Origin: Hamiltosporidium tvaerminnensis | Lineage: Eukaryota > Microsporidia > Dubosqiidae | Reading direction: 5' to 3' | Assembly: GCA_022605425.2 (NCBI GenBank) | Contig: JAKIMF020000004.1 | Span: 555,501 to 619,500 of the forward strand | DNA: 64,000 bases | The notes under the pieces: generated by a model | Told to the model about the DNA's origin: nothing | What the model saw: the letters and a program-made list of their open reading frames with translations, nothing else | Database searches by the model: none | Position numbers and translations under genes: made by a program | Shown here: positions 11,977-21,829 of the stretch, piece by piece | Numbering within the stretch: position 1 is the first letter of the stretch | How the letters are laid out: every line of letters starts with the position of its first letter

Positions 11977-14731
11977 CACATTTTTCAAACCAGGTTTAAT
12001 TTTAGAAATAAAAAAATTAAATATTCGTCGAATCCATTATGTATAAAACACTATTAAAAGCTAAATTTTAGTCCAAATAAATTATTTGATTTTTGGCTTT
12101 TATTCTAAGACTTGTTTTTGGTTATTTTATCATGGGGAGAACAAAATAACGGGGTTTTTAGCAGATAACTGCTCTACCAAATAATGTAAATTGTCAAAAC
12201 ATCGAATAAGAAACCTTTAAAACGAAAGGGTTTTTGATATCTGAATGAAGCACATTATATAAGCAAGCTTTCAAAGATATTGAATATTTAGATTTAAAAA
12301 TAACAAATTAATACAAAAAGTAGCATTTGTGTTCAAGTAGGTGTTTTTGCGATCGCAAAAAGTAAAACAGGCAACAATATTGCTTCTTAGGTATTTTAAC
12401 AATATAGAACAATTTCGGTTTAGTCAAAATATGATAAAAAATACAGCGAATTATGCGAATAGAACAACGCTGAATACTCCAAACCCACCTTAATTTTCAA
12501 TAATCAGAATTTAACGCTGTAAAATTTAAATCACTCGATGATGGAAGGTTTTTATAGGAAAGTGGCTTTAGTATTATGTTAGTATCAGTAGATATTTACC
12601 CCAAAATACCATTTTGCACATAATCTTGCATATTTTGGATGCACATATAAGTTTTGCAAGTCCAATGTTACCAAAAAAAAATTGAGCGACTATTTCGAAA
12701 GCTCAAATATATTTTACAGTCAATTTAGGAAACAGGCATTATCAAAATGTTCTGGCAATTTAAAACATCCAAAGGAAATGTGATATAATGAAATTTTTTG
12801 GATATTTGCATTTATGGACGTCATGAATAATGATGAAAGATGAATAAGGGACCCGGAAAATTTGTATAGTCTGGCCTGTTAATAAGACTAATTATATTAG
12901 CTGTTCGGTGAAACACTTTATGTCACTTACATCAAGCAAATTCAGTTTTTTGATTTCGTTTTTTAAACTATGACTAAAATTTAAAAATAGATTGCTGAAA
13001 ATAAGATTGAATTTTTTGAAGCGCTGATATTACATGCAACAAGCCGATAATGATTTGCAAGCAAGAATCGCACCAGGCCCACTTTGCGTAGCTGCTATCA
13101 TTTCATTAGAATGACTAAGAATATTGTAGCAGTATAAATATTCACAATAAATTATAAACAATCCTAGATTGGTTTAAGATTAATAAATTGCCTAATTTTA
13201 TTGGGAATTATTCACAATACTCATAATTATCAGATTACGCGTAAGATATACACTTATAATTATACTAAAGTGAATACAAAATCCATCCAAATGAGAATTT
13301 AAAGGAATATATAATTGATTATTTGCAACATAGTCAACATCCTAGAATATTTATTTTCGTCGATAGAAGAACATTCTAGCAAAATCAGAAATTAAGGAAT
13401 TGTAATCAGACCGTTTTTAATAATTGCAAAAAATTTGAGACATCTTACCGAAATTGAAATTATTTTATATAGGACAATTAATTTAAGTAAAATAAATTTC
13501 AGATCAATAAAATTTATACAACGCAAATAAATGTATTTAAAAGCTACGGTAATAAAACATGGGTCAATCGTCAAAGTTGTAATCAATTAATTTGAAATGG
13601 TGATCTTTTTGATTGTAAAGCCTGAGGATGTAAAACTTCGCAAACAAAAATAAATCATAAAAAAACGTTTAAATACTGCTTCCTTCTCAGAAAATATCTT
13701 GAGAACTTCATATCTGAAATTTAAAAATAATTAAGGATAGTCAAAATTTCGATTCCATGGCTCTCTTAACCTTTCCTGTGATATAGATAGCATTGTTTGT
13801 TTTTTATGTATTCATTCTACTAATGTGTTCCTTTCTAGGATATCCAATGGTTTAAAATTCTTTACCTTTCTTTCTCGATGATATTTTTGATTGGATAGTA
13901 ATCCTCAAAAATAATACGATTCTTTAGACAATATATCATCAATTAATGGATTTTACAATTATTTGTTTCCTTTCAGTTTCTTAAAAAATTTTATTTTGGA
14001 GACAAATGATTAACTAGACAGCAAAGAAAAGCCAAATTTTTTATCGATTACATAAGAAACGCTAATTTCCTTGGACGTTACCATAGATATTTCTACATAA
14101 TCATTGTGCGAGAAAAATTTAGAAAAAATTAAGAGCAAAATTTTAAAACGCGCATAATTAACTAACATTTGCAGCAGTAAGTCGTATGATATGGTCCCAA
14201 TGACCCCTTAAATGGGGTAATATGGAAATTAGAGGTCGTTGAAATACAACGATTAGAATTATATTCATCTAGAATAGTTGAAAAGAAACACTATTTTTAT
14301 ATTAATACTGATTAGATCGGTGTGAGTAGTTATTTTTCAAATTATAACAAGATCTGCAGGATTGTTTAGTTTTTTTATTTACTTTGGATATTTGCATTTC
14401 TCAAATAGAGAAAGAGAAAAAACATCAATAATATTCCAAATCTAAATACTTACAATTGATTTTGCTGCGAAAAAATTAATCAAAATTTTGATGATAATTT
14501 ATAACCTTTCGTTGAACTAATAGTTTGGCTGTAGCCGTTGAATTTATATTGACATTTATTCTTCAAAATAATATATTAGAAGCATAAAAATTAAACACTA
14601 TTTATTTCATATTCTTCAATTTCCACCGATATTTACAATGTTTATTTAAGATGTAATTTATTTATAAAAAATACGTTATTAAAAAATTTTGAAACACTCA
14701 TTTTAATATTTTTTTAAATAAAAAAAAGTTG

Positions 14732-14734
14732 CCC
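14732..14734 (+). promoter_or_regulatory. CCC start signal of the eL37 gene
   Basis: CCC six nt before ATG 14741. It supports placing the start codon in the tiny first exon rather than at the in-frame Met codon at 14839. Confidence 0.7.
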
Positions 14735-14740
14735 TTAGAA

Positions 14741-15036
14741 ATGGTAAGTCATATAATTTTTAATTTTAGAGTAAAGGAACATCATGCTTTGGCAGAAAAC
14801 ACAAACGAAACCACACACTTTGTAAGAGATGTGGCCGTATGGCTTATCACATACAGAAATTAAGATGTGCATCTTGTGCTTATCCAGAAGCTAAGATTAG
14901 AAATCCATGTTCAGAAAAATGCAAAAGAAAACGTGGATATGGAACAGGAAGATTGAGATATGTTAAACGAATAGGTAAGCGATTTGTTCATCCCGAGTTG
15001 AAAGCACTTTGGGATAAAAGAGGTATCACTTATTAA
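14741..15036 (+). CDS. RPL37: 60S ribosomal protein eL37 (two exons)
   Basis: Coding sequence is join(14741..14743, 14770..15036), giving 89 residues. Exon 1 is only the ATG. After a 26-nt intron the frame opens with SKGTSCFGRKHKRNH, the conserved eL37 N terminus. The zinc-binding pairs CKRC (19-22) and CASC (34-37) and the basic C-terminal half (YGTGRLRYVKR) fit eL37, a structural protein of the large subunit. A plain frame scan finds only residues from Met 25 onward and would lose the first zinc cysteines, so the spliced model is needed. CCC lies six nt before the ATG. Length is typical. Identification is firm; the intron borders are inferred from GTAAGT, TTTTAG and protein continuity. Confidence 0.95.
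14744..14769 (+). other. 26-nt spliceosomal intron in eL37
   Basis: The intron begins GTAAGT immediately after the ATG and ends TTTTAG. Removing it joins ATG to the conserved eL37 N terminus in frame. Microsporidian ribosomal-protein genes are known for very short introns at the extreme 5' end. A TTTTAAT-like stretch just before the acceptor could serve as a fused branch site and acceptor. Confidence 0.88.
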
Positions 15037-15293
15037 AAAATCTATTTATTTTTATTGAATACTTTTTTTATTTATATTATTCTTATTTGTAATTTTTAAA
15101 AAATGTTTTTTAAATAAATTTTAATTTTTAATTCAGTTCTGTCTCTTCAATTTATATTTTACAATTCATTGATTTCTTAAAATATTTTTCAATTAAATAT
15201 TATTTTTCTGATATCAGATCTTTTCTCATCCTTCAATTTTACTATTTATTTTTTTCTTAAAATATTTTTCAATTAAATTTTTTTCAACCCTTA

Positions 15294-15854
15294 ATGTTGC
15301 TCTTCCTTATCAGTTTAGTATTTGGTGGTGAATTTCTTTATAATTTTAAAAAAGTAGATAAAATTGAAGAAAACTACGAATTATTTAAAGAAATAAAATT
15401 GAAAACTTTTTTATATAAATTTTATAGAACAGGAAAATCTTCTACAAAGCTTTTAATACAACAACATCTTCCTTTCCTTTTACAAGAAGTAACAAAAATA
15501 AAATCTTTAGATTTTACCAGACAATCTCTAATTTTTACATTAACTCCTTATAAAGATATATTTATGAAAGATAAGAACACTACAATTTGTATTGGTAAAT
15601 ATGTTGGAACATTTTTCGAGGACGACACCTTGTACCAGTACTATAAAGGAGGAGATAAGTGTGATATTAAAAAAGATGTAAATAGAAGTGCACGTGTCTC
15701 CTATAAAGGAGGACCTGGTAAGTTAAGAATTGATAAGATATATGAAAGTAAGGTGTGTAGGTATGAAATTGTTGTGATTGGAGAGGAATTGTCTAGAGTG
15801 GTAGAAGGAAACGTTGAAATCGTTTATTTTGTAGAAGAAAATGATTCGAGATAA
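15294..15854 (+). CDS. secreted/ER MRH-domain protein (OS-9/Yos9 or glucosidase II beta-like)
   Basis: The 186-residue product starts with a short hydrophobic leader (about 2-12) that looks like a signal peptide. Residues 98-165 resemble the mannose-6-phosphate-receptor-homology fold: CIGKYVGTFF, then YYKGGDKCD (117-124), NRSARVSY (130-137) and CRYEIVVIG (155-163). They keep the spaced cysteines and the Y-x-x-G-x-x-C / R-S-x-x-V pattern. MRH domains bind mannose-type sugars in ER quality control (Yos9/OS-9) or serve glucosidase II. The protein is much shorter than either, and part of the usual cysteine set is missing, so the exact orthologue is unclear. CCC lies three nt before the ATG. The gene is 257 nt downstream of eL37 on the same strand. 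Confidence 0.6.
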   Translation: MLLFLISLVFGGEFLYNFKKVDKIEENYELFKEIKLKTFLYKFYRTGKSSTKLLIQQHLPFLLQEVTKIKSLDFTRQSLIFTLTPYKDIFMKDKNTTICIGKYVGTFFEDDTLYQYYKGGDKCDIKKDVNRSARVSYKGGPGKLRIDKIYESKVCRYEIVVIGEELSRVVEGNVEIVYFVEENDSR

Positions 15855-17427
15855 ATTTTATTATTTTTCTTCTATTTCCTTGAACCTTCTACTTCACATT
15901 TCTATTAAATTTATTCTTGTTTTCCCCCAAAAAATATTCTCATTTTATATTTGGTTTATGTTTTGTTTTATTTAATTTTCTTTAGAAATAAATAGTTTTC
16001 TATTCTCAAACTAAATTTTAATTCAAATTTTATTTTTCTTGTAATTGTTTAAATCGTTTTAAGTTTTTTATAAATCGATGAAAAAAATAGATTGACTTGT
16101 AAAAATGCTTATAAATTTTCTCTTAAATTTATTTTTCTATAAATTGATGAAAAAAATTAAATTAAATTTTTAAAATGAATATAAACTTTCCCTTAAATTT
16201 TTTATTTTTTCAATTTAGCATAAAACATTATTTAAAAGATCACATCTTTTTAAAACAGTGGCAAGTGTTATATTTGTTTTCATGACATTAACGGAGTTCT
16301 AGTTGTAACATAAATAACTGCTACCCCAACACTCCATCGGTACCCTTTGCGATACCTACGTCCCAAAGCCTTTCATCTACTATGCAAGTAGAACGTAATT
16401 AATAGGCGAGGTAGTTGCCAGGAGTTCGTTAATGTTCGTTGCATGGAGTGTGATCGTATGCTGAAACCCACACTGCTCCAATGCTATGCAACATTCCCAC
16501 TTACTCTACACTTTTTGGACCCAATAAACTTCTAGCTAAGATATATTTCAGAAACTTACATGGGGTCCACCTAGACATTGCATTGTCATACCAAAAGTGC
16601 ATTACCTGCTACTTAGGTTTTCCGGCTTTAAGTGGTTTTTATTTTTATATCTGCCAGGCGCCAAGTCTTCTAATCTGAGTGAGCAAGGCTAGATTTCCGT
16701 GCTTTTACATGGCAATTACCTACAGGTTTAGCTGCAACCTTTGATTCAGTGACATAGAAAACTACAAATAAATTTGTAGAAAAAGTTTCGCCATTTCTTA
16801 GACCTGTCCTCCTCATACAAACTCCCATGGAACAACCGAAGATTTAGTGTTGTTATATTCCAAACAGACATCTAAACAATGATCTTCACACTAGTTTCAG
16901 ATATTCGTTGCCAAGCAGAAAGTTTTTTATGTGGTTATCTTCCCTTCCACCACTTGTTACAAAATAATAATAAATTCTTATGACTTTATATAAATATCTA
17001 ATTATAAAGATATTTATATTTTGGAATCTTAAATCTAGTAAAATATACTACTTACTTATTCGTTCCTCTTTTACTGCTCAGTTTCCTGGATGAATAAATA
17101 AATGTTTTCCATTTGTTTCTTTTAATCAGTTGTGACTCGGGATTTATAGAGGATTAGTCTAAAGATCCTCTATTAAAATATAAAAAGTTAAAATATAAAT
17201 AAAAGAATTGATTCTCAAAACAAACATGTTCCATCAAATTTGACAAAAAAAGAGTCATAAAATAGCCAAAAAAGAGGCAAATAATTTTAAATAAAAAAAA
17301 ATTAGCTTTTTTAAAAAAAATAAAAAATCTAACCAAAATAAAAAAAAATAACTTTAAAAAAAGAAACCAAAATGATAATAAACAAGACAAACCAAAGACA
17401 AGATTTAATTAAAGCAACAAACAAGTC
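15855..17427. other. spacer with tandem duplication and repeat copy
   Basis: No gene is seen. A roughly 75-nt segment is repeated imperfectly in tandem around 16056-16200 (shared text TAAATTGATGAAAAAAA and TTTTCTCTTAAATTT). The 730-bp repeat copy 1 follows. Frames at 16481-16678 (+) and 17154-17390 (-) are by-products of repeat and low-complexity sequence. Confidence 0.6.
16226..16952 (+). mobile_element. 730-bp interspersed repeat family 1, copy 1
   Basis: Same order of sequence as 37351-38080 and 54131-54860, starting near ATCACATCTTTTT and ending CTTCCACC. It is more diverged than copies 2, 4 and 5, with many substitutions and small indels. No clear target-site duplication flanks it, as expected for an older insertion. 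GC content is visibly above that of the flanks. Orientation is given as that of copy 5; the transcribed strand is unknown. Confidence 0.85.
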
Positions 17428-18054
17428 CTATCTCAAAATAAACGGTCTAAGTTTCTTAAGCATATTAATTTGTAACGCTTTCTTTAAAGATTCTTTTCGA
17501 TTATAAAATATATATCTTGACAATTTACCAACAACTCTTATCGGTTCATATTTTCTTCTTTCTTTAGTATCCACAACAGAATAATTCTGTTTGTAATATT
17601 TCATATATTCTCTATTTCCTAAAACTTTACCGTTCGGTAAATATAGATTTATACCGTCTGTCACAAGAAGAGGATCGTTTTTATCTGAGGAATATTCTTC
17701 ATGAATATTGTTTTCATCTATTTGTAACTCATTAATTTCTTCTACCTCTTTATACATATTACTGTTCTGCTCCATCATACTATCTACCTCTTCTAATTCA
17801 TTATTATTATTTTGCTGTGACTCAGTATTATATAATTCTTCTTTTATTCTATCTTCTCTTACCTTTTCTTCTCTTATCCTTTCCTCTCTCATTTTTTCTT
17901 CCTTTGCTCTTTCTTCCACACTCTTTATATATTCGTCATATGAAATAGGTGGTATATTATGTATTTTACGTTGTGAATTAGATTGGTGAAATTCTGATTT
18001 ATAATGTTCTTTCAAACAACCACTTGTTTCTATTTTACAAACTGTACATCTCAT
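17428..18054 (-). CDS. REI1: Rei1/ZNF622-like ribosome biogenesis zinc-finger protein
   Basis: The 208-residue product opens with a C2H2 finger of the U1-like type: CTVCKIET with the histidines of EHYKSEFH (residues 3-23). NSQRKIHNIPPISYDEY follows, matching the N-x-x-RK-x-x-x-x-PP-x-S pattern of Rei1/Reh1/ZNF622. A charged predicted coiled coil covers about 44-75 and an acidic stretch 86-125. The C-terminal block LYLPNGKVLGNREYMKYYKQN (137-157) matches the conserved L-x-LP-x-G-x-x-x-G-x-R-x-x-x-x-YY-x-QN of the family. Rei1 is a cytosolic 60S maturation factor that probes the peptide exit tunnel. CCC directly abuts the ATG. The protein is shorter than yeast Rei1 and keeps only one N-terminal finger. 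Confidence 0.85.
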   Translation of the reverse strand: MRCTVCKIETSGCLKEHYKSEFHQSNSQRKIHNIPPISYDEYIKSVEERAKEEKMREERIREEKVREDRIKEELYNTESQQNNNNELEEVDSMMEQNSNMYKEVEEINELQIDENNIHEEYSSDKNDPLLVTDGINLYLPNGKVLGNREYMKYYKQNYSVVDTKERRKYEPIRVVGKLSRYIFYNRKESLKKALQINMLKKLRPFILR

Positions 18055-18349
18055 GGGTTGTACAGTGATTTATAATATAAATCGTTTTATATTTTAGTGT
18101 CAGAAAAATATAAAAAGATATCTTTTAGATATAAAAAAGAGGAGAAAATATTTAAAAATATAGGGAAATATGTGAAACAGTAGGAAATTATGTAAGATAT
18201 TAGGGAAATATGTAAAGAAATATTTAAAAAAAAGAATTATAAAATATTTTTAAAAGTGTAAAATAATAATTAAAATAAGAAATAATCTAAATTTTGGAAA
18301 CCAATTTTAACTTATAAAAAATAAAATATTTTCAAAAAGTAGAGCAGTT

Positions 18350-18545
18350 TAATGAAATGCTTATAACTTATAAGAATTACATTTTATATAGAAAATCTAA
18401 ATAATAAATAAAATAAAATACTTCTAACTTATAAGAAGTACATTTTATATAAAAAATCTAAATAATAAATTAAATAGAATAAATTAACTTAAATACTTAT
18501 AACTTATAAGAATTACATTTTATATAAAAAATCTAAATAATAGAA
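18350..18545. repeat. tandem copies of the SNARE gene 3' end
   Basis: Three imperfect units of about 61-75 nt start near 18360, 18421 and 18495. They share TTATAAGAATTACATTTTAT and AAAATCTAAATAATA. The unit nearest the gene contains its last codons and stop; the other two are non-coding duplicates of that 3' end. Confidence 0.75.
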
Positions 18546-19259
18546 ATATAAGAACAACAATACCCACACCAACCCAAAAGAAATAATAATCATTTAAATA
18601 TCGATTACTAATATCATCTACTACTTGACTACTCAATCCTAATCCAATAAGTCCTTCTCTAATTTTACTTTTAGTATTATCAATATATACTCTTTGTTTT
18701 TTAAGTGATTCTAAAGAATCTAATGCTGTTTCTATGTAAGAATTTAATCTACGTGTATTTCCAGTTGATATATTTTTATCTTCAAAATTATTTATTTTTA
18801 TATAAGAATTGGTGTTTGTATTTCCATAGTTAATATTTCTTGATCTTCAAAATTATTTATTTTTATAGAAGAATTTATTTCATTGTTTAAATTTATTTTT
18901 TTATTTACATTTTCTGCATAAAAGATTTCATTCTCTTCAAAATCAGTGACTGACTCGTCACATACATAAGTGTCTTCTTCCAAATGTTGCTGAATAACAT
19001 AATTATCATTTATTTCTTTGATTTGTTGGTTGAAAGATTCAATTTTTGATTTATAATTTCTGTACATATTTTTTCTTTTTATGTTTTCATTTTCATCTAA
19101 AGAAGAAAAAAATGGCTCACTTTTTAAAAGAAAGTTGTTAAAATTTAAAATAAGATTGTTTAGCATATTTATGTTTTGTGTGTTGTATTGTAGTTTTTCT
19201 AATTCTTTTATTATTTCATTTTGCATTTTGTTTAACTTTTGTACTGTTTTGTCATACAT
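18520..19259 (-). CDS. BOS1: Bos1/GOSR2 (membrin)-like Qb-SNARE, frame-disrupted
   Basis: An N-terminal open part (19259-18798, 153 residues) starts MYDKTVQKLNKMQNEI and is helical. It stops after a one-base frame break. The other frame, open from about 18846 to the stop at 18520-18522, reads RLNSYIETALDSLESLKKQR, then IREGLIGLGLSSQVVDDISN, then a C-terminal membrane anchor. This is the SNARE motif and tail of Bos1/membrin (compare the LGLSxxVIRxIxRR signature), an ER-Golgi v-SNARE. The break lies beside an imperfect tandem duplication of about 65 nt (near 18754-18875): the segment coding IKINNFED occurs twice. A single base gained or lost near 18844 would reunite the frames. CCC is three nt before the ATG. 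This could be a true pseudogene, a frameshifted gene or a sequence error. Confidence 0.75.
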
Positions 19260-19510
19260 TGAGGGTTAGAAAATGTTGGAAATTACAAATAATTATGTGT
19301 TAAAACAAAGGAAATAAGAGTAGTTTTAATTATCAATACAAGGATTGAAATGGATTGGAAAATCATTTTAAAGAAATTATTTAAAGAAAAAAGAAATCTA
19401 TTAAAAAATAAGAAATCTATTTTAAAAATTTGAAAATATTTATAAAAATAAGAAAAATATTTAAAAATTAGAAAAATATATAAAAATTAGAAAAACATTT
19501 AAAATAAGAA

Positions 19511-20238
19511 TTTTTATTTAAAAGTATCACATCTTTTTTAAAATAGTGGCAAGTATAAGATTTGTTTTTATGACATTAACGCAGTTCTAGGTTTAACATA
19601 AATGACTGCCACCCCAACATTCCATCGGTAACCCCTGCGATACCTACGTCCCAAAGCCTTTCATCTACCAGGTGTGTAGAACCTAAATAATAGGCGAGGC
19701 AGTTGCCCGGAGTTCGTTAATGTCTGTTGCATGGAGTGTGATCGAAGGCCGAAGCCCCCTGGGTTGCCCAAGACTATGCAGTATTCCCACTTACTCTACA
19801 CTTTCTGAACCCCATAAACTTCTAGCTAAGATATATTTCAGAGACTTACATGGGGTCCACCTAAACAGTGCAATGTCATACCAACAGGTATAACCTGTTA
19901 CTTAGCTCTCCCGGCTTTAAATGATTTTTTATTTTATATCTCCCAGGCGCCAAGTCTTCTAACCCGAGTGAGCAAGGCTAGGGTTCCATGTTTTTACATG
20001 GCAATTACCTACATGTTCAGCTGCGGTCTGCAATCTGGTTACATAAAAAACTACAAATAAATTTGTAGAAAAAGTTTCTCCGTTTCTTAGACCTCTCCTC
20101 TTCATAACAACTCCCATGGAACAACCGAAGATGTAGTGTGGTTGTATTCCCACCAAAAATCCAAACAATGATCTTCACACCAGTTCCACACACTCATTGC
20201 CAAGCAGAAAGTTTTTTATGTGGTTATCCTCCCTCCAC
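19511..20238 (+). mobile_element. 730-bp interspersed repeat family 1, copy 2
   Basis: Close match to copies 4 and 5. An imperfect flanking duplication (AATAAGAATT before, AATAAGAAATT after) suggests target-site duplication. On the minus strand a 69-codon frame (19959-20168) is nearly the same as one at 54579-54788. It is broken in copy 4, so I do not treat it as a gene. Conserved small hairpins occur inside, such as CTACAAATAAATTTGTAG. Confidence 0.9.
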
Positions 20239-20400
20239 AAAAAGAATAAGAAATTATTAAAAAATTAAAGTAAAAAATCTATTTATAAAAATATGAGAAA
20301 TATCAAAATCTTAAACATCAATTAACCCTACAACAGTAAATAAATTCTAAGCAAACAATTCCCTTAAAAAACATAAAACTATCTAAAATTAAAAATAATA

Positions 20401-21003
20401 TTATATATGATTATCAATAGGATAAGCAAAAAAAGGTCCAAAATTGAGTGAGACTTCTCCTCCACAATAAAGAGAAACAACTGCGTGATAAATACCAGGA
20501 TTTATATTAGAAAACGCAATTCCTAAATCTTCTCCATTTTTAAAAAACTTAATAAAAGAAAATCGAGATACAAATTTTAAAGAAGAATCCAAGACCAAAG
20601 TACTACGTGTATAATCTTTTAAAACAGTCGGTTCTGTATTTATAGACAGTAACACACCAATAATATCTTTATATTTAAATGTGTCTGAATATGTTTTTCT
20701 AACCGAATTGTGAAAAATATATCCGTTTGCATCTCCGTACGAATAACTGTATTTATCGTATCCGGCTGGTGCATAAATATCTGTGTTTTTTTGTCCAAAT
20801 CCAAGTCTTATATTACCACTTTTACTTTCTATTTGTGCTTCGTAATAGAAATTGCCACTTAGTAGTCCATGGGTAGATAGTGCTGATCTATATCCTCCGT
20901 ATCCTTTTAAGGATAGGTTGTTGTTGTATATTTCTAAACCACCGTGTGATAATTCTGATGAAATACAAATTTTAGGTGTTCTTCGTTGATCTAATAAGTT
21001 CAT
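20401..21003 (-). CDS. ASH2: Ash2/Bre2-type SPRY protein (COMPASS subunit)
   Basis: The 200-residue product is essentially one SPRY domain of the ASH2L/Bre2/Cps60 type, with matches along its length: LSLKGYGGYRSALSTHG (30-46), NFYYEAQIE (51-59), RLGFGQ (66-71), APAGYDKYSYSY (78-89), FHNSVRKTYS (98-107), DIIGVLLSI (113-121), IKFFKNGEDLGIAF (151-164) and VSLYCGGEVSLNFGPFF (176-192). Ash2 is a core subunit of histone H3K4 methyltransferase complexes. The N-terminal PHD/winged-helix part of ASH2L is absent, so this is a minimal form. CCC lies three nt before the ATG (21007-21009). The family call is strong; membership of a COMPASS complex is inferred from the family. Confidence 0.9.
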   Translation of the reverse strand: MNLLDQRRTPKICISSELSHGGLEIYNNNLSLKGYGGYRSALSTHGLLSGNFYYEAQIESKSGNIRLGFGQKNTDIYAPAGYDKYSYSYGDANGYIFHNSVRKTYSDTFKYKDIIGVLLSINTEPTVLKDYTRSTLVLDSSLKFVSRFSFIKFFKNGEDLGIAFSNINPGIYHAVVSLYCGGEVSLNFGPFFAYPIDNHI

Positions 21004-21759
21004 ATAGGGCGCGCTTTTTAAATGAGTTTTTTTATAGAATAAATATGAAGAGAATATTAAGAAATAAAAATTCGTAAATTTCTAATTTTTTAATATGTTT
21101 TGCCATATTTGACAATGAAAGAAGAAAAAAAATGAGTTTATAGATGAATAATTTAAACCTTAAATACATATTTTAAAAAATAAAATATCTGAATATTATC
21201 TGTACAACAGTTATTTTGTTAGAAGAAATACATAAATTTTTATTATTTATATATTATTTTGATATTCTGATATGTTAATCGAATAGAATAGAAATTGTTT
21301 AATTAAAAGTATAATTGTAGATTAAAATATAGTTCATATTTTGAATAAACTAGCCTTTCAATATAATTACTAAATTTCAAATTAGTGGTGAAAAAAGAAG
21401 TACAAAATTTTTAATTTATTTAATTTCTTTATAAAATTTAAAATTTAACGATTATAAAAATCCGTAGGAATAAAGATTAGTATTCTGTATTAAAATGCCA
21501 AGTAAATTTTTATATTGCGTTAAATTCCAATATTTATTGTATATTCTAAAAAAAATAGAATTTACCTGTTTACTAAGTGAGGAGACACTTATTTTATTAT
21601 AGAGTTTTTCTTTCTTTAAGGTTTAAATACTTCTTCTTTGGATTAGACATATTATAGAGATTCTTGCTGTTTTGAAGAAGTTTTTATCAAAATAAACTTA
21701 ACATTTTAAATTAAATTTGTTTTTATTTAAAATTATATCAATTAAATTAATATTAGGTG

Positions 21760-21829
21760 ATTTTCCCAAGTACAGTTTGGGCAAATAGTTTGCCATATAG
21801 GGTTTTGTCCAAACAGTACTTGGGAAAAT
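21760..21829. repeat. 70-nt inverted repeat (hairpin), possible abutting transposon ends
   Basis: Arms 21760-21785 and 21804-21829 pair at 24 of 26 positions around an 18-nt loop. Each arm, read inward, contains TAC(A/T)GTTTGG(G/A)CAAA, reminiscent of a TA target followed by a Tc1/mariner-type terminal repeat. It may be a miniature or internally deleted element. Confidence 0.75.

Larger units (their letters stand above)
9437..14740. other. 5.3-kb gene-free stretch containing a dead transposon
   Basis: No intact gene is seen. The recognisable content is the Tc1-like element at 10389-11691 and a short (TCTTTAAA)n run at 11951-11976. GC-richer patches near 12440-12500 and 13030-13110 suggest other decayed insertions that I cannot name. 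Short frames at 9861-10058 and 13392-13586 have no support. Confidence 0.55.

Noticed and set aside
17154-17390. 78-codon minus-strand phenylalanine-rich frame
   Set aside because: Low-complexity A/T-run sequence just downstream of Rei1; no start signal and no conserved features.
18779-18846. A 65-nt intron as explanation for the SNARE frame break
   Set aside because: On the minus strand there is no GT donor where it would be needed. The two flanks are instead copies of each other, which points to duplication plus an indel.
19959-20168. 69-codon minus-strand frame nearly identical to 54579-54788
   Set aside because: It lies inside repeat family 1 and is broken in copy 4. The similarity is explained by recent repeat copying, not by protein selection.
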